Positions 45,609-56,432 of a stretch of 64,000 bases of DNA are shown here, in pieces. Made by a program: the position numbers and the translations under genes. The notes beneath the pieces are model-generated. The model was not told the origin of the DNA and ran no database searches. It saw only the letters and a list, made by a program, of their open reading frames with translations. Within the stretch, counting starts at the first letter, position 1, and every line of letters begins with the position of its first letter. Source of the DNA: Accumulibacter sp. (GTDB lineage Bacteria > Pseudomonadota > Gammaproteobacteria > Burkholderiales > Rhodocyclaceae); NCBI RefSeq assembly GCF_029255125.1, contig NZ_JAPUVR010000122.1:1-64000 (forward strand). The letters run 5' to 3'.

Positions 45609-48600
45609 TCAGGCGACCACCAGCCGGCGAATCTCGGCCAGCCCGGCCGAGAGCATCGCCAGATCCTGCGGCTCGCTGCCTTTGAGTTCGTCGACCACGG
45701 CGCCTGCCCTGTCAGTCGGCGGTTGCGCGTCGGCCAGGACTTGCCGGAGGAGGTGCTGGCGCAGCGCGGCAAGGTCGGCCGCCAGTTGCGAACGGGCTCT
45801 TGCCTGCCAGCGATTGCCCGCCGGCAGACGACCGATCGCCGCCGCCAGCCAGTCGAGATCAAGTTGCTCGGCAAGTCGTTCGAGCCCTCGCTTCACTTCG
45901 CCCAGAGAATGGCCGGTAATGTGCGTCAGGTTGACCAGTTCGATGACCGCAATCACCGCTGCACGCTGCTCGATCAGCGCGGTGATCGCTTCGACGCCGC
46001 GCCGCGCACCGCGCAGCTCGGCGATGACCTCGGCCGCCGACTGGCGGTAGTCGTCGATGATCTGGCCCAGGGCCACGCCGGAGCGCAGGCGGACAAGCAA
46101 CAGACGCGTCACCTGCCCGGTCATTGCCCGCAGGTTTGCCATCAGTTCCATCTGCCTGCTTGCCGGCAGCAGGCCATCGAGGCGCTCGAGCTCGTGCCAG
46201 ATCTCTTCTGCCGCGAGCACGCGGTTCGTCGCATACCAGGCAGCGGCCACTTCGGCCGCCGACGCAGCCGTCTCGTCGCCGATCCGCATGACGAAAGTGG
46301 TTCCCATGCGATTGACCATCAGATTGACCAGTTGCGTCGTCGTGATGTCTCGCCGCAGCGGATGCCTGGGCAAGAGATCGCGGCAATGCTCGATCAGGAC
46401 GCCCGGGAAGTAGTTCACGAGCAATTCGTGCACCTCTTCGCTGTCCGGCAACGACGACGCCAGGAGATCCTCTTTTAGCGAAATCTTGGTATAGGCCAGC
46501 AGCACAGCAATTTCCGGTGCGGTCAAGCCACGCTTCTGCTGCGCGCGCTCGCCCAGACCCTTGTCGTCCGGCAGACATTCGATGGCGCGGTGCAGGGCCC
46601 CGCGCGCTTCGAGATTGCGGATCAAGCGACCGTGAACTTCGATCAGTTCGACCCCCGCCGCTGCTTCCAGCGCGATGGCCAGCGTCTGCTGGCGATTATC
46701 GGCGAGGACGAGTTGGCCGACCTCGTCGGTCATCGAGGCCAGCAGGGCGTCGCGCTGTTTGGCGGTCATGTCGCCGCGCGCCACGAGTCCGGAGAGGAGA
46801 ATCTTGATATTCACTTCGTGGTCCGAGCAGTCGACGCCCGCCGAGTTGTCGATCGCGTCGGTAAAGATGCGGCCACCGTTCAGCGCGTACTCGATTCTTC
46901 CCCTTTGCGTGATTCCCAGGTTGCCGCCTTCGCCGACGACGCGCGCCTGCAGCTGGTTGCCGTCGATGCGCAGCACGTCGTTCGCCCGGTCACTCGCTTC
47001 CTGATGGCTTTGCCCGCTGGCCTTGACGTAAGTCCCGATGCCGCCGTTGTAAAGCAGGTCGCACTTGGCCTGCAGAATGGCCCGGATCAGTTCCGGCGGG
47101 GTCATCTGCAGCGCGTCGCAGCGCAGCCAGGCGCGCATCTCGCGCGACAGGCGGATCGACTTGCTGTCGCGCGGCCAGACGCCACCGCCGCTGGAGATCA
47201 GCGCCCGATCGTAGTCCGCCCACGATGAGCGCGGCAGGGCAAACAGTCGCTGGCGCTCGGCAAAGCTGCGCTCGGCGTCGGGCTGCGGGTCGACGAAGAT
47301 GTGCCGATGGTCGAAAGCTGCCAACAGCCGAATCTCGCGCGACAACAACATGCCGTTGCCGAAGACGTCGCCCGACATGTCGCCAATGCCGATGACGGTG
47401 AACGGCTGTTGCTGGATATCGACGCCGAGCTCGCGAAAATGCCGCTTGACCGCCTCCCACGCGCCGCGCGCGGTGATGCCCATCTTCTTGTGGTCGTAGC
47501 CGGCCGAACCGCCGGAGGCAAACGCGTCGCCGAGCCAGAATCCGTAATCGACCGCAATCCCGTTGGCAATGTCGGAGAAAGTCGCCGTACCCTTGTCGGC
47601 AGCGACGACCAGGTAAGGGTCGTCGCCGTCGCGGCGACGCACGCCGGACGGCGCGACGACCTTGCCGTCGACCAGATTGTCGGTCAGGTCGAGCAGGCCG
47701 CGGATGAACAGCGAATAACACGCGACGCCCTCGGCGAGCACCGCCTCGCGTTCGTTCGCCGGCGGCAGCCGCTTGCAGACGAAACCCCCTTTCGAACCCA
47801 GCGGAACGATCACCGCGTTCTTTACCATCTGCGCCTTGACCAGCCCGAGCACCTCGGTGCGGAAGTCTTCCATGCGATCCGACCAGCGCAAGCCACCACG
47901 CGCCACACGCGCCCCGCGCAGATGAACGCCTTCGACGCGTTCGCTATAGACGAAGATCTCGTACAGTGGCACCGGCGCGGGCAGGAAAGGTATGTCGCGC
48001 GAGGACAACTTGAACGACAGGTAGTCCTTTGCCCGACCGCTGGCGTCGGTCTGATAGGCGTTCGTGCGCAAAGTCGCCTGGATCACGGTATGCAGCGCGG
48101 CAAGGATGCGGTCGTCGTCGGGATTGCTCACCTGCAACAGGGCAGCGTTCAGTTCGTCGCTCAGTGCCGCCGCGCGCTGCTCGTCGGCCTGCGCTGCAAA
48201 GAGCGCCGCGAACAGTTCGACGAGATGGCGGGCAATGCGGAAATGCGCCGCCAGACAGCGCTCGACCGAAGTCTGGCTGAACGGCAGACCGGTCTGCCGA
48301 AGGTAGCGGCTGTACGCGCGCAGGATGCCGATCTGCCGGCGATCAATTCCGGCAAGCAGCGCCAGACGGTTGAAACCGTCGTTTTCGGCCTGCTCGCGAA
48401 GCAAGGCTTCGAGCAGCTCGACGAAGGCCCGGCGCGTGGCTTCGTCGTCAAGCGTCGCCGCCTGCGGCAACTGAACGGCAAAGTCGGCGATCTGCAGGTC
48501 ACTCGCCGGCAAGGAGAACGGCTGCTCGGAGAGCACCGTCAGACCCATGTTCTCGAGCATCGGCAGGATGGTCGACAAGGGCCGCGGACGGCCACGACGA

Positions 48601-50279
48601 AAAAGCTTCAGACGCTGGTGCGAGGCGTCGTCGCCCGGCGCGTTGCTCAGCTTGACCTCGACCTGACCGCTGCGCTCGGCCGTTTCGAGGCGCTCGAGGT
48701 CGGATACCGCGCCCGCCGGCGTGACGCATTCCTGATAGGACAGGGGCAACTCGCCGGCGTAGCGGCGCAGCAAGCGATTGCCGTGTTCCTCGCCGTAATG
48801 CGCGACGAGGTTCTGCTTCAACTCGTCGGTCCACCCGCGCACGATGCGGGCAACCTGACGTTCGATGGCCTCGCCGTCGTACTGATAGCGCGTACCGAAA
48901 GGCGTGCGAGCGATGAAATGCAGGCGCGCCAGCCGCGATTCGCCGAGCATCACGAAGTAATCGACCTGATCGGCCGCCAGGGTATCCTGCAGGAGCGCCG
49001 AAATCCGCCGCCGGACGGTCGTGTCGAAATGGTCACGCGGCATGTATACCATCGCCGAAACGTAGCGCCCCCATGCGTCATTGCGCAGGAAGACGCGCAC
49101 CTGTTCGCGCTCGTGCAGAGAGACGATGCCACGCGCAATGCGCACCAGGTCGTCGCGCGCGATTTCGATCAATTCGTCGCGCGGGTACGTCTGGAGCACG
49201 TTGACCAGCGTCTTGTCGCGATGGCTGCGCGGCAGAAAACCAATCGCCTCGACGACTGCCGACAGTTTGCGCCGCAGGAGCGGAATGTCAGTCGCCGCTA
49301 CGTGGTAGACCTGCGCCGTGTATAGCCCGACGAAAGCGCGTAGCCCGATGATCCTGCCGTCCTCGGCAAAGCGTTTGACGCCGATGAAATCGAGGTACGC
49401 CGAGCGATGCACGGTCGAGCGCGTATCCGCCTTGACCAGAATCACCGCCGCCGGATCTTTGCCGAGTTCAGCGATCGCGCCTGGAATTCCGCTCAGGCAG
49501 CGACCGAAGCGCGGATGCGCGACATCGCGCAGGATTCCCAGGCCGCTATCGGCGACGCGCACGAGAACGCTTTCACCGGCCACCGACTGGTAATCCGCAC
49601 TGCCCAGAAAAACGAAATTGTTGGCGACCACCCAGGCCAGGTAGGCGGCCGTTTCATCGCGCTCGAACGCGGCCGAAACGGCCACTTCGTCGCGCGCTGC
49701 ATGCATGCGCTGATACATCGCCGCGCCGTCGTCGACCGCGCTGCGCACATCGGCGAGCACGGCGACGATTTCCTCGCGCAAGGCGGGCAAGGCATCAGCG
49801 CCGACGCGATCGATTTCCAGGTGTATCCACGACTCGGCCTGAGTTCCCTCGCTGCCGCGCGGTCGGGTACGCTGCAGCCGGCCGCCGTCGCTGCGCAGCG
49901 CACCAAGCAAGGGATGCAGGAGGCGATGGATGGCCAGACCATGGCGGTAGACGACCATCGTGATCGAGTCGACCAGGAACGGGACATCGTCGGTGACGAC
50001 ATCCAGCACGGTATGCGGCGAATGCCAGCCGTGGCGGTCGAAGTCCGGCGTGTACAGCATGACGCGGGCCTCGCCCGGCTGGCGTTCCTCGCCCAGGCGG
50101 AAATGCTGTACGGCCGCGCCGAGAAGTCCTTCCGGACTGGCATCACCGGCATCGGTCAGCTCGACATCGGCGAAGTAGGTGTCGAGGAATTCGCGCACTC
50201 CCGTCGATAACTTGTGACGGTCGGCGACATCACGCAGATTGCCGCGCAGGGTGACGATCGATTCGCTGAACGCTGCCAT
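45609..50279 (-). CDS. gdhB: Large NAD-specific glutamate dehydrogenase (GDH-180 type)
   Basis: Oxidises glutamate to 2-oxoglutarate and ammonia with NAD. At 1556 aa it belongs to the large class (about 1600 aa) with long N- and C-terminal domains around a GDH core. The core holds GARVARGGLRWSDRMEDFRTEVLGLVKAQMVKNAVIVPLGSKGGF and its catalytic Lys, DLTDNLVDGKVVAP, DKGTATFSDIANGIA and ARVVGEGGNLGITQRGRIEYA. Ribosome binding site GGGAGG lies before ATG 50279. It follows gltL by 21 bases, so it is the fifth gene of an importer operon and should oxidise the imported glutamate. Confidence 0.95.
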   Translation of the reverse strand: MAAFSESIVTLRGNLRDVADRHKLSTGVREFLDTYFADVELTDAGDASPEGLLGAAVQHFRLGEERQPGEARVMLYTPDFDRHGWHSPHTVLDVVTDDVPFLVDSITMVVYRHGLAIHRLLHPLLGALRSDGGRLQRTRPRGSEGTQAESWIHLEIDRVGADALPALREEIVAVLADVRSAVDDGAAMYQRMHAARDEVAVSAAFERDETAAYLAWVVANNFVFLGSADYQSVAGESVLVRVADSGLGILRDVAHPRFGRCLSGIPGAIAELGKDPAAVILVKADTRSTVHRSAYLDFIGVKRFAEDGRIIGLRAFVGLYTAQVYHVAATDIPLLRRKLSAVVEAIGFLPRSHRDKTLVNVLQTYPRDELIEIARDDLVRIARGIVSLHEREQVRVFLRNDAWGRYVSAMVYMPRDHFDTTVRRRISALLQDTLAADQVDYFVMLGESRLARLHFIARTPFGTRYQYDGEAIERQVARIVRGWTDELKQNLVAHYGEEHGNRLLRRYAGELPLSYQECVTPAGAVSDLERLETAERSGQVEVKLSNAPGDDASHQRLKLFRRGRPRPLSTILPMLENMGLTVLSEQPFSLPASDLQIADFAVQLPQAATLDDEATRRAFVELLEALLREQAENDGFNRLALLAGIDRRQIGILRAYSRYLRQTGLPFSQTSVERCLAAHFRIARHLVELFAALFAAQADEQRAAALSDELNAALLQVSNPDDDRILAALHTVIQATLRTNAYQTDASGRAKDYLSFKLSSRDIPFLPAPVPLYEIFVYSERVEGVHLRGARVARGGLRWSDRMEDFRTEVLGLVKAQMVKNAVIVPLGSKGGFVCKRLPPANEREAVLAEGVACYSLFIRGLLDLTDNLVDGKVVAPSGVRRRDGDDPYLVVAADKGTATFSDIANGIAVDYGFWLGDAFASGGSAGYDHKKMGITARGAWEAVKRHFRELGVDIQQQPFTVIGIGDMSGDVFGNGMLLSREIRLLAAFDHRHIFVDPQPDAERSFAERQRLFALPRSSWADYDRALISSGGGVWPRDSKSIRLSREMRAWLRCDALQMTPPELIRAILQAKCDLLYNGGIGTYVKASGQSHQEASDRANDVLRIDGNQLQARVVGEGGNLGITQRGRIEYALNGGRIFTDAIDNSAGVDCSDHEVNIKILLSGLVARGDMTAKQRDALLASMTDEVGQLVLADNRQQTLAIALEAAAGVELIEVHGRLIRNLEARGALHRAIECLPDDKGLGERAQQKRGLTAPEIAVLLAYTKISLKEDLLASSLPDSEEVHELLVNYFPGVLIEHCRDLLPRHPLRRDITTTQLVNLMVNRMGTTFVMRIGDETAASAAEVAAAWYATNRVLAAEEIWHELERLDGLLPASRQMELMANLRAMTGQVTRLLLVRLRSGVALGQIIDDYRQSAAEVIAELRGARRGVEAITALIEQRAAVIAVIELVNLTHITGHSLGEVKRGLERLAEQLDLDWLAAAIGRLPAGNRWQARARSQLAADLAALRQHLLRQVLADAQPPTDRAGAVVDELKGSEPQDLAMLSAGLAEIRRLVVA

Positions 50280-50300
50280 GGCGCACGCCTCCCGCGCGGG

Positions 50301-51029
50301 TCAGTGGTGAAGAATCTTGGCGAGAAACTGTTGCGCACGCTCCGAACGGGGATTCTGGAAAAACGCCTCCTTGCTGTCGTCTTCGACGATACGCCCCTGG
50401 TCCATGAAGATCACCCGACTGGCGACGCGCCGGGCAAAACCCATTTCATGCGTCACGCACATCATCGTCATCCCTTCCTGCGCCAGTTCGGTCATCACGT
50501 CGAGCACCTCGTTGACCATTTCCGGGTCGAGTGCCGAGGTCGGCTCGTCGAACAGCATGCAGATCGGGTCCATCGCCAGCGCCCGGGCAATGGCCACGCG
50601 CTGCTGCTGTCCGCCGGAAAGCTGGCCCGGGAACTTTTCCGCCTGTTCGCGCAAGCCAACGCGCTCCAGCAGCTTGCTCCCCTTCTCGCGCGCCTGTTCG
50701 AGGCTGCGACCGAGTACCTTGACCTGGGCAATGCACAGGTTGTCGATGATTTTCATGTGCGGGAAGAGCTCGAAGTTCTGGAAGACCATGCCGACCGTCG
50801 ACCGCAGCTTGGACAGGTTGGTTTTCGGATCGCCGACCGATACGCCGTTGACGATGATCTCCCCACTCTGGAAAGGCTCCAGCCCATTGACGCATTTGAT
50901 CAGCGTCGACTTGCCCGAACCCGAAGGCCCACAGACTACGATCACTTCTCCCTTGTGGACCTGCGTCGTACAGTCAGTGAGCACCTGGAACGTGCCGAAA
51001 TGCTTGCTGACCTTGTTCATCGAAATCAT
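50301..51029 (-). CDS. gltL: Glutamate/aspartate ABC importer ATPase
   Basis: ATP-binding subunit of 242 aa. It has Walker [14 protein letters not shown]-loop [12 protein letters not shown], signature [15 protein letters not shown], Walker [14 protein letters not shown] and the switch in [11 protein letters not shown], close to E. coli GltL throughout. AAGGAG precedes the ATG at 51029. It follows gltK by 34 bases and is followed by the glutamate dehydrogenase. Confidence 0.93.
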   Translation of the reverse strand: MISMNKVSKHFGTFQVLTDCTTQVHKGEVIVVCGPSGSGKSTLIKCVNGLEPFQSGEIIVNGVSVGDPKTNLSKLRSTVGMVFQNFELFPHMKIIDNLCIAQVKVLGRSLEQAREKGSKLLERVGLREQAEKFPGQLSGGQQQRVAIARALAMDPICMLFDEPTSALDPEMVNEVLDVMTELAQEGMTMMCVTHEMGFARRVASRVIFMDQGRIVEDDSKEAFFQNPRSERAQQFLAKILHH

Positions 51030-51063
51030 CGAATACTCCTTGCGTCCGCGCTGCCGCAACCGC

Positions 51064-51744
51064 TCACGCGGTTTTCAGCCGGTTCTGGAAATGGCGAACC
51101 AGTCTTGATGCGGCAAAACAGATGATGAAATAGACCACGCCGGCAAAGAGCAGCAGTTCAACCAGCCGGCCATCGCGATCGCCCACCTTGTAAGCCGCTC
51201 CGAAAAAGTCGGCGAGCGCCGACACATAGACCAGGGACGTATCCTGGAAGAGGATGATCCCCTGCGTCAGCAGCAGCGGCACCATGTTGCGAAAAGCCTG
51301 CGGCAGGACGACCAGGCGCATCGACTGGCCGTAGGTCATGCCGAGCGCACTCGCCGCAGCCATCTGGCCCTTGGGCACCGACTGTATTCCGGCGCGAATG
51401 ATCTCCGAATAGTACGCGGCTTCGAACAGGGCAAAACCGGCGATCGCCGAAGCCAGACGCACGTCCGACCCCGGCGGCAGACCGAAAAGCCTTTCAAGCA
51501 GGTGCGGGACGATGAGGAAGAACCACAGCAGCACCATGACCAACGGCACCGCGCGGAAGAGATTGACGTAGGCAGCGGCAAACCAGGAGAGAACGCTGAC
51601 CGACGACAGGCGCATGAGCGCCAGCAGGGTACCCCAGACGATGCCGAAAACAACCGCGCTGAGCGTAATCTCCAGCGAAATCTTCATCCCGTCCCAGAGA
51701 AACGGCAGCGCGTTGGGAATCGACGACCAATCGAATTCGTGCAT
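51064..51744 (-). CDS. gltK: Glutamate/aspartate ABC importer permease GltK
   Basis: Inner-membrane permease of 226 aa of the polar amino acid HisMQ family. It starts with [24 protein letters not shown] and has five membrane segments and the ATPase-docking EAA-loop [25 protein letters not shown] (about residues 135-159). It lies one base after gltJ and 34 bases before gltL. The N-terminal sequence is characteristic of GltK. Confidence 0.92.
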   Translation of the reverse strand: MHEFDWSSIPNALPFLWDGMKISLEITLSAVVFGIVWGTLLALMRLSSVSVLSWFAAAYVNLFRAVPLVMVLLWFFLIVPHLLERLFGLPPGSDVRLASAIAGFALFEAAYYSEIIRAGIQSVPKGQMAAASALGMTYGQSMRLVVLPQAFRNMVPLLLTQGIILFQDTSLVYVSALADFFGAAYKVGDRDGRLVELLLFAGVVYFIICFAASRLVRHFQNRLKTA

Positions 51745-51745
51745 C

Positions 51746-52483
51746 TCACTTAGCTCCGATGTAGCCCGGGACGCGCACGCGCGCTTCGACCCAGCGCATG
51801 CCGAACATGACGACGACGTTGATCGTCAGGTAGGCAAGGGTGACCGCGATGAACGACTCATAAGGCTGCGCCGTGTAGTCGACGAGTTGCCGGCCCTGCG
51901 CCGCCAGTTCAAGGAGACCGATCGTCGAGCAGACCGCCGAGTTCTTGAAGATGTTGAGGAACTCGGACGTCAGCGGGGGAACGATCAGACGGACGGCCAT
52001 CGGCAGTAGAACATGGCGATAGGTCTGCGCCAGCGTGAAGCCCATCGCCAGTCCGGCGTTCTTCTGCCCCGGCGGCAGCGAATTGATTCCCGAACGAACC
52101 TGTTCAGCCACCCGCGCGCTGGTAAACAAGGCAAGGCAAACCATCGAGGCGAGAAACTGCTGGAGTATCGGGTTGGTTTGCTTGAAGGCATTGCCGAGTT
52201 GCTCGGGCAGCAGCTCGGGCATGACGAAATACCAGAGAAAAAGCTGCACGAGCAGTGGAATGTTGCGGAAGACCTCGACATAGGCAGTGGCGATTCCTGC
52301 CAGCAATTTGTTCGGCACCGTGCGCAGGATGCCGACCACCGCGCCCACCGCCAGGGCAATCAGCCAGGCGGAGAGCGACAGGGCGATGGTCATCTTGAAG
52401 CCATAGAACATCCAGCCAAGATAGGTATCGTCGCCCGTCGCCGTCGGCTGCAGAAAAACGCCCCAGTTCCAGTTATAAGCCAT
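51746..52483 (-). CDS. gltJ: Glutamate/aspartate ABC importer permease GltJ
   Basis: Inner-membrane permease of 245 aa that pairs with GltK. It starts [12 protein letters not shown], followed by a loop, several membrane helices, a [18 protein letters not shown] periplasmic-facing stretch and the EAA-loop [28 protein letters not shown]. The start overlaps the gltI stop in a TGATG, which suggests translational coupling. Confidence 0.92.
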   Translation of the reverse strand: MAYNWNWGVFLQPTATGDDTYLGWMFYGFKMTIALSLSAWLIALAVGAVVGILRTVPNKLLAGIATAYVEVFRNIPLLVQLFLWYFVMPELLPEQLGNAFKQTNPILQQFLASMVCLALFTSARVAEQVRSGINSLPPGQKNAGLAMGFTLAQTYRHVLLPMAVRLIVPPLTSEFLNIFKNSAVCSTIGLLELAAQGRQLVDYTAQPYESFIAVTLAYLTINVVVMFGMRWVEARVRVPGYIGAK

Positions 52484-53391
52484 CAGTCGAAGGCTTTGTC
52501 GTTAGGCGCCTTGTAGAGCGCTTTCACGACATCGGAAAGCGGGAAGTTGAGGTTCAGACCTTTCGGCGGAATCGGCTGCAGGAACCATTTGGCGTAGATC
52601 TTCTCCGCTTCACCCGAGGTCATCGCCTTGGCCAACGCCGCGTCGACAACCTTCTTGAACGCCGGATCATCCTTGCGCATCATGCAGCCATACGCCTCGA
52701 AAGATTGTGGTGTGCCGACCACCGCCCAGTCACTGGCGCGTTTGGCCTTGGCCATTTCGCCGTAGAGCAGCGCGTCGTCCATCATGAAAGCGACCGCGCG
52801 ACCGGTTTCCAGCGTCAGGAACGATTCGCCGTGGTCCTTGGCGCTGATCACGTTCATCTTCATCTGCTTCTCTTCGTTCATCCGGCGCAGAAGGCGCTCG
52901 GAAGTCGTCCCGGCGGTCGTCACGACGTTCTTGCCAGCCAGGTCCGGAAAATCCTTGATGCCGGAATTCGTCTTCGTCATCAGACGCGTCCCGATGGCGA
53001 AAATGCTGTTCGAGAAGCTGACCTGCTTTTGACGTTCGGTATTGTTCGTCGTCGAACCGCATTCGATATCGACTGAACCGTTTTGTACCAGCGTGATGCG
53101 GTTGGCCGAGGTGACCGGCATCAGCTTGGTGTCGAGCTTGGCCATCTTGAGTTCGGTCTTCACCGCATCGACGACCTTGAGCATCAGCTCATGCGAGTAG
53201 CCGATGACCTGCTGCTTGTCGTCGTAATACGAAAAGGGGATCGACGATTCGCGATGGCCCAGGGCAATGATCCCGGTATCCTTGATCTTCTTCAGTGTAC
53301 CGGTGAGCTCCTGGGCCAGCAGCGGTGTTGCCGACAGCATGCCAGTAGCTAACGCGAGCGCCAGCACCTGGCGCGTCATATTCTTCTTCAT
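52483..53391 (-). CDS. gltI: Glutamate/aspartate periplasmic binding protein
   Basis: Solute-binding protein of 302 aa, the exact length of E. coli GltI. A signal peptide (MKKNMTRQVLALALATGMLSATPLLAQ) precedes ELTGTLKKIKDTGIIALGHRESSIPFSYYDD, then YSHELMLKVVDAVK, GSVDIECGSTTNNTERQKQVSFS, a MTKTNSGIKDFPDL segment and a PPKGLNLNFPLS C-terminus. GGAAGGAG precedes ATG 53391. It is the first gene of gltIJKL-gdhB. Confidence 0.93.
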   Translation of the reverse strand: MKKNMTRQVLALALATGMLSATPLLAQELTGTLKKIKDTGIIALGHRESSIPFSYYDDKQQVIGYSHELMLKVVDAVKTELKMAKLDTKLMPVTSANRITLVQNGSVDIECGSTTNNTERQKQVSFSNSIFAIGTRLMTKTNSGIKDFPDLAGKNVVTTAGTTSERLLRRMNEEKQMKMNVISAKDHGESFLTLETGRAVAFMMDDALLYGEMAKAKRASDWAVVGTPQSFEAYGCMMRKDDPAFKKVVDAALAKAMTSGEAEKIYAKWFLQPIPPKGLNLNFPLSDVVKALYKAPNDKAFD

Positions 53392-53758
53392 GGGTTTCTC
53401 CTTCCTCTCCAAAATACGAGTCGTTTGTCGGGTGAGCACCCGGGGCTCATGATTGTGGCACGACTTGCGCGCGAAACCAAGCAATGACCCATGCATGGTT
53501 TACGCGCGATCAGCCGCCCGCTCTCGACCTCCGCGCGCCAGACGAGTGAACGCGCGAAGCGCAGTACCCGCAGCGCTCGCCGTTCGACCGCGCGGATGCC
53601 TTACAATTCGCGTACAGGTCACGACTTTCGCCAGGCATTCTGGATGGACAGAGCGATGACCGTCCCCTCTCCCCGCCTGTCGGCAAGGGTTTGCTGCGTC
53701 GCTCACCGGCGCGACATGCCCGGGAGAATCCATCAGCGACTCCAGACGAAGCAACGGC
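53392..53758. other. Divergent intergenic region between gltI and the M61 peptidase gene
   Basis: These 367 bases hold the gltI ribosome binding site at the left end. I see no gene of recognisable family. TACAAT near 53602-53607 (plus) could be a -10 box for the peptidase gene, but no good -35 is found. No clear gltI promoter was seen by eye. Confidence 0.45.
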
Positions 53759-55585
53759 ATGCCAGCCGCACCCATCCTCTACCGCATTCAGCCGAGCAAT
53801 GTGCACGCGCATCTGTTCGAAATTCGCTGTACGCTGCGCAACCCCGCGGTGGGTGGTCAAGGTTTCGCTCTCCCGGCCTGGATTCCCGGCAGCTACATGA
53901 TTCGCGACTTTGCGCGCCATGTCGTGGCGATCCGTGCCGAGTCGTCTGGGCAAGCGCTACGCCTGGAGAAGATCGACAAGCAGACCTGGCAAGCGGCAGC
54001 CACCAAAGAGCGCCGCCCGCTGACGCTAATCTACCAGGTATACGCCTGGGATCTCTCGGTGCGCGCCGCACATCTCGACCAGTCGCACGCCTTCTACAAC
54101 GGCACCAGTGTTTTCCTGCGCCCGCTTGGCCACGAGCATCTGCCCTGCCTGGTCGATATTCAGCCGCCGCGCGGGAAGGCGTTTGCGCATTGGCGGGTAG
54201 CGACCGCTCTGGCGCCCGCCAGCGGCGAAAAGGGCTGCGCCAAACCGCATGGCTTTGGCCTCTACCGCGCCGCCGACTACGACGAGCTGATTGATCATCC
54301 GGTTGAAATGGGAAGCTTCGCGCATGCCGCCTTCACTGCCTGCGGCGTTCGCCACGAAGTCGCCATCAGCGGCCGCCACGACGCCGATCTGAACCGCCTG
54401 ACCAGCGATCTGCAGCGCCTTTGCGAATGGCAGATTCGTTTCTTCGGCGAACCCGCACCGATGCCCGCCTACGTGTTCCTGATCACCGCCGTCGGGGAAG
54501 CCTACGGCGGACTCGAACATCGTGCCTCGACGGCGCTACTCTGTTCCCGCGACGATCTACCCTACGCCGGCATGCGCGGCACCCCCGAACGCTATCGCGC
54601 CTTCCTCGGCCTGTGCAGCCACGAGTATTTCCACACCTGGAACGTCAAGCGCATCAAGCCTGCCGCCTTCTGCCCGTATCAGCTCGAGGCTGAAACCTAC
54701 ACGACGCTGCTCTGGGCATTCGAGGGTTTCACTTCGTACTATGACGATCTGGCTCTCCTGCGCTGCCGCCTGATCAGCCGCAAGCAGTGGCTGGACGGAC
54801 TTGCCAGGACGATCGACAAGGTTCAGCGCGCCCCCGGACGGCACGTTCAGACGCTGGCCGAAGCGAGTTTCGACGCCTGGACGAAGTACTATCGACCGGA
54901 CGAGAACACGCCGAATGCGAGCGTCAGCTACTACGCCAAGGGTGCGCTCGTCGCCCTCGCCCTCGATTTGACGCTGCGCGCCGGAACCGCCAGTCGGGTC
55001 AGCCTGGATGACGTCATGCGGACGCTCTGGCAACGGTTCGGCCGCGATGCGGGCAGCCCGGGAATCGAAGACGACGACCTCCAGCGGATAGCCGAAGAAC
55101 TCTCGGGCATCCCGCTGGCCAGCTTCTTTACGGCGGCCGTGCAGAGCACCGACGATCTGGCGCTGGCCGACCTGCTCAAGCCGTTCGGCGTCCGACTGAC
55201 GCACAGCACCGCGTCGACAACGCCGCAACTCGGGGTGGACACCGCCGATGCTGGCGACGAAGTCCGTTTGACGACGGTCTACAGCGACAGCCCGGCGCAG
55301 ATCGCCGGGTTGTCGGCGGGTGATCTGCTCGTCGCCCTCGACGGGCTGCGCGTAACGCCGCACAGCTTCGAGCGCCTGCTCGGCCGGCGCAAAGCCGGCC
55401 AGCGCGTCGAAATCCTCGCCTTCCGACGCGACGAATTGCGCGTTTTTTCGGTCGAACTGGCCGCCCCTGCTGCCGATCGGCACAAGCTGCACGTCGGCCA
55501 ACGCGGCAACGCCCTGCGTCGCGCCTGGCTGGGCAGGACGGGCAAACACGAACGTTCGACAGATCACGGAGACCGCGAAAAATGA
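53759..55585 (+). CDS. M61 family metallopeptidase with PDZ domain
   Basis: Glycyl aminopeptidase-type zinc protease of 608 aa. An N-terminal beta-rich M61 domain ([19 protein letters not shown], about residues 41-59) precedes the thermolysin-like catalytic domain with GGLEHRAST and [14 protein letters not shown] (zinc His288 and His292, Glu289), and an [14 protein letters not shown] stretch with the third ligand. A C-terminal PDZ domain lies at about 490-575 ([24 protein letters not shown]). No signal peptide is evident, so it is probably cytoplasmic. Its stop overlaps pdxH by four bases. Confidence 0.92.
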   Translation: MPAAPILYRIQPSNVHAHLFEIRCTLRNPAVGGQGFALPAWIPGSYMIRDFARHVVAIRAESSGQALRLEKIDKQTWQAAATKERRPLTLIYQVYAWDLSVRAAHLDQSHAFYNGTSVFLRPLGHEHLPCLVDIQPPRGKAFAHWRVATALAPASGEKGCAKPHGFGLYRAADYDELIDHPVEMGSFAHAAFTACGVRHEVAISGRHDADLNRLTSDLQRLCEWQIRFFGEPAPMPAYVFLITAVGEAYGGLEHRASTALLCSRDDLPYAGMRGTPERYRAFLGLCSHEYFHTWNVKRIKPAAFCPYQLEAETYTTLLWAFEGFTSYYDDLALLRCRLISRKQWLDGLARTIDKVQRAPGRHVQTLAEASFDAWTKYYRPDENTPNASVSYYAKGALVALALDLTLRAGTASRVSLDDVMRTLWQRFGRDAGSPGIEDDDLQRIAEELSGIPLASFFTAAVQSTDDLALADLLKPFGVRLTHSTASTTPQLGVDTADAGDEVRLTTVYSDSPAQIAGLSAGDLLVALDGLRVTPHSFERLLGRRKAGQRVEILAFRRDELRVFSVELAAPAADRHKLHVGQRGNALRRAWLGRTGKHERSTDHGDREK

Positions 55586-56220
55586 CCGACCTGGCCACCC
55601 TGCGCAAGAGCTACGAACGCGGCAAACTCAGCGAGGAGTCGTCGCACGCCGATCCACTGGCGCAGTTCGCTCAGTGGTTCCAGGAGGCCATTGCGGCCCA
55701 GCTTCCCGAACCGAACGCCATGACGCTGGCCACCGTGGACAGCCGCCAGCGCCCGTCCACGCGCATCGTACTGATCAAGAGCTACGACGAGCACGGTCTG
55801 ACCTGGTTCACCAACTACGAGAGCCGCAAGGGACGCGAGCTGGCGAACAACCCATGGGCTGCCCTGCAGTTCCACTGGGTAGAGCTCGAGCGCGTCGTAC
55901 GTATCGAGGGCCGGGTCGAAAAGCTGGCCGCAGCGGAAAGCGACGCCTACTTCGCCAGCCGGCCGCTCGATTCACGCATCGGCGCCTGGGCAAGCCCGCA
56001 AAGCCAGGTCATTGCCGACCGCGGTGTGTTGATCGCCGCCGCCGCACGCTATGCCGCGCGTTTTCTGCTCGACCCACCGCGCCCGCCGCATTGGGGGGGT
56101 TACCGCTTACAACCTGACACCTGGGAATTCTGGCAGGGCCGAAAAAGCCGCTTGCACGATCGACTGCGCTACCGGCTGGACGGCACCCGACAATGGATTC
56201 ACGAACGCCTGGCCCCTTGA
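55582..56220 (+). CDS. pdxH: Pyridoxamine 5'-phosphate oxidase
   Basis: FMN enzyme of 212 aa that makes pyridoxal 5'-phosphate. It contains the N-terminal [52 protein letters not shown] (FMN binding), RIEGRVEKL, the substrate loop [16 protein letters not shown] and the C-terminal signature [17 protein letters not shown] ending HERLAP. The ATG overlaps the stop of the M61 peptidase gene. All expected motifs are present. Confidence 0.96.
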   Translation: MTDLATLRKSYERGKLSEESSHADPLAQFAQWFQEAIAAQLPEPNAMTLATVDSRQRPSTRIVLIKSYDEHGLTWFTNYESRKGRELANNPWAALQFHWVELERVVRIEGRVEKLAAAESDAYFASRPLDSRIGAWASPQSQVIADRGVLIAAAARYAARFLLDPPRPPHWGGYRLQPDTWEFWQGRKSRLHDRLRYRLDGTRQWIHERLAP

Positions 56221-56313
56221 GCCGCACAGGGCAGCAGAACACGCGCGGAAAGGCTGCGTCGACGACGGCCGGCCTGATCGCCGAGCAGCTTGGCAGGCGG
56301 TCGAACGTGCGCC

Positions 56314-56341
56314 TTGGCCGGCTGTCTTAGGCCGATATAAT
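56314..56341 (+). promoter_or_regulatory. Sigma-70 promoter of the FecR/TIR-CHASE2 operon
   Basis: TTGGCC (56314-56319), a 16-base spacer and a perfect TATAAT (56336-56341) lie about 92 bases before the FecR gene start. Transcription should begin near 56348. This separates the operon from pdxH. Confidence 0.65.
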
Positions 56342-56346
56342 GCTGC

Positions 56347-56366
56347 GTTCGCTTGCCCAAGCGAAC
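56347..56366 (+). repeat. Hairpin at the 5' end of the FecR/TIR-CHASE2 transcript
   Basis: GTTCGCTTG (56347-56355) and CAAGCGAAC (56358-56366) form a perfect inverted repeat with a two-base centre. It coincides with the predicted transcript start, so it may be a 5' stabilising hairpin or an operator. Confidence 0.6.
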
Positions 56367-56432
56367 AGCCTGCGAGCGGCTGGCGCAAACCAGGCTGCTC
56401 AGCTTGGCCGATCAGCGTGGGGGGACGAAGCA

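Noticed and set aside
47301..49325. A 674-codon open frame opposite the glutamate dehydrogenase gene
   Set aside because: Antisense shadow of a strongly conserved gene; no domain and no suitable ribosome binding site.
53455..53469. A TGGCACG-containing sigma-54-like element on the plus strand between gltI and the M61 gene
   Set aside because: GG-N10-GC spacing is met, but the TTGC part is shifted by two bases and the site lies about 290 bases before the nearest plus-strand gene.
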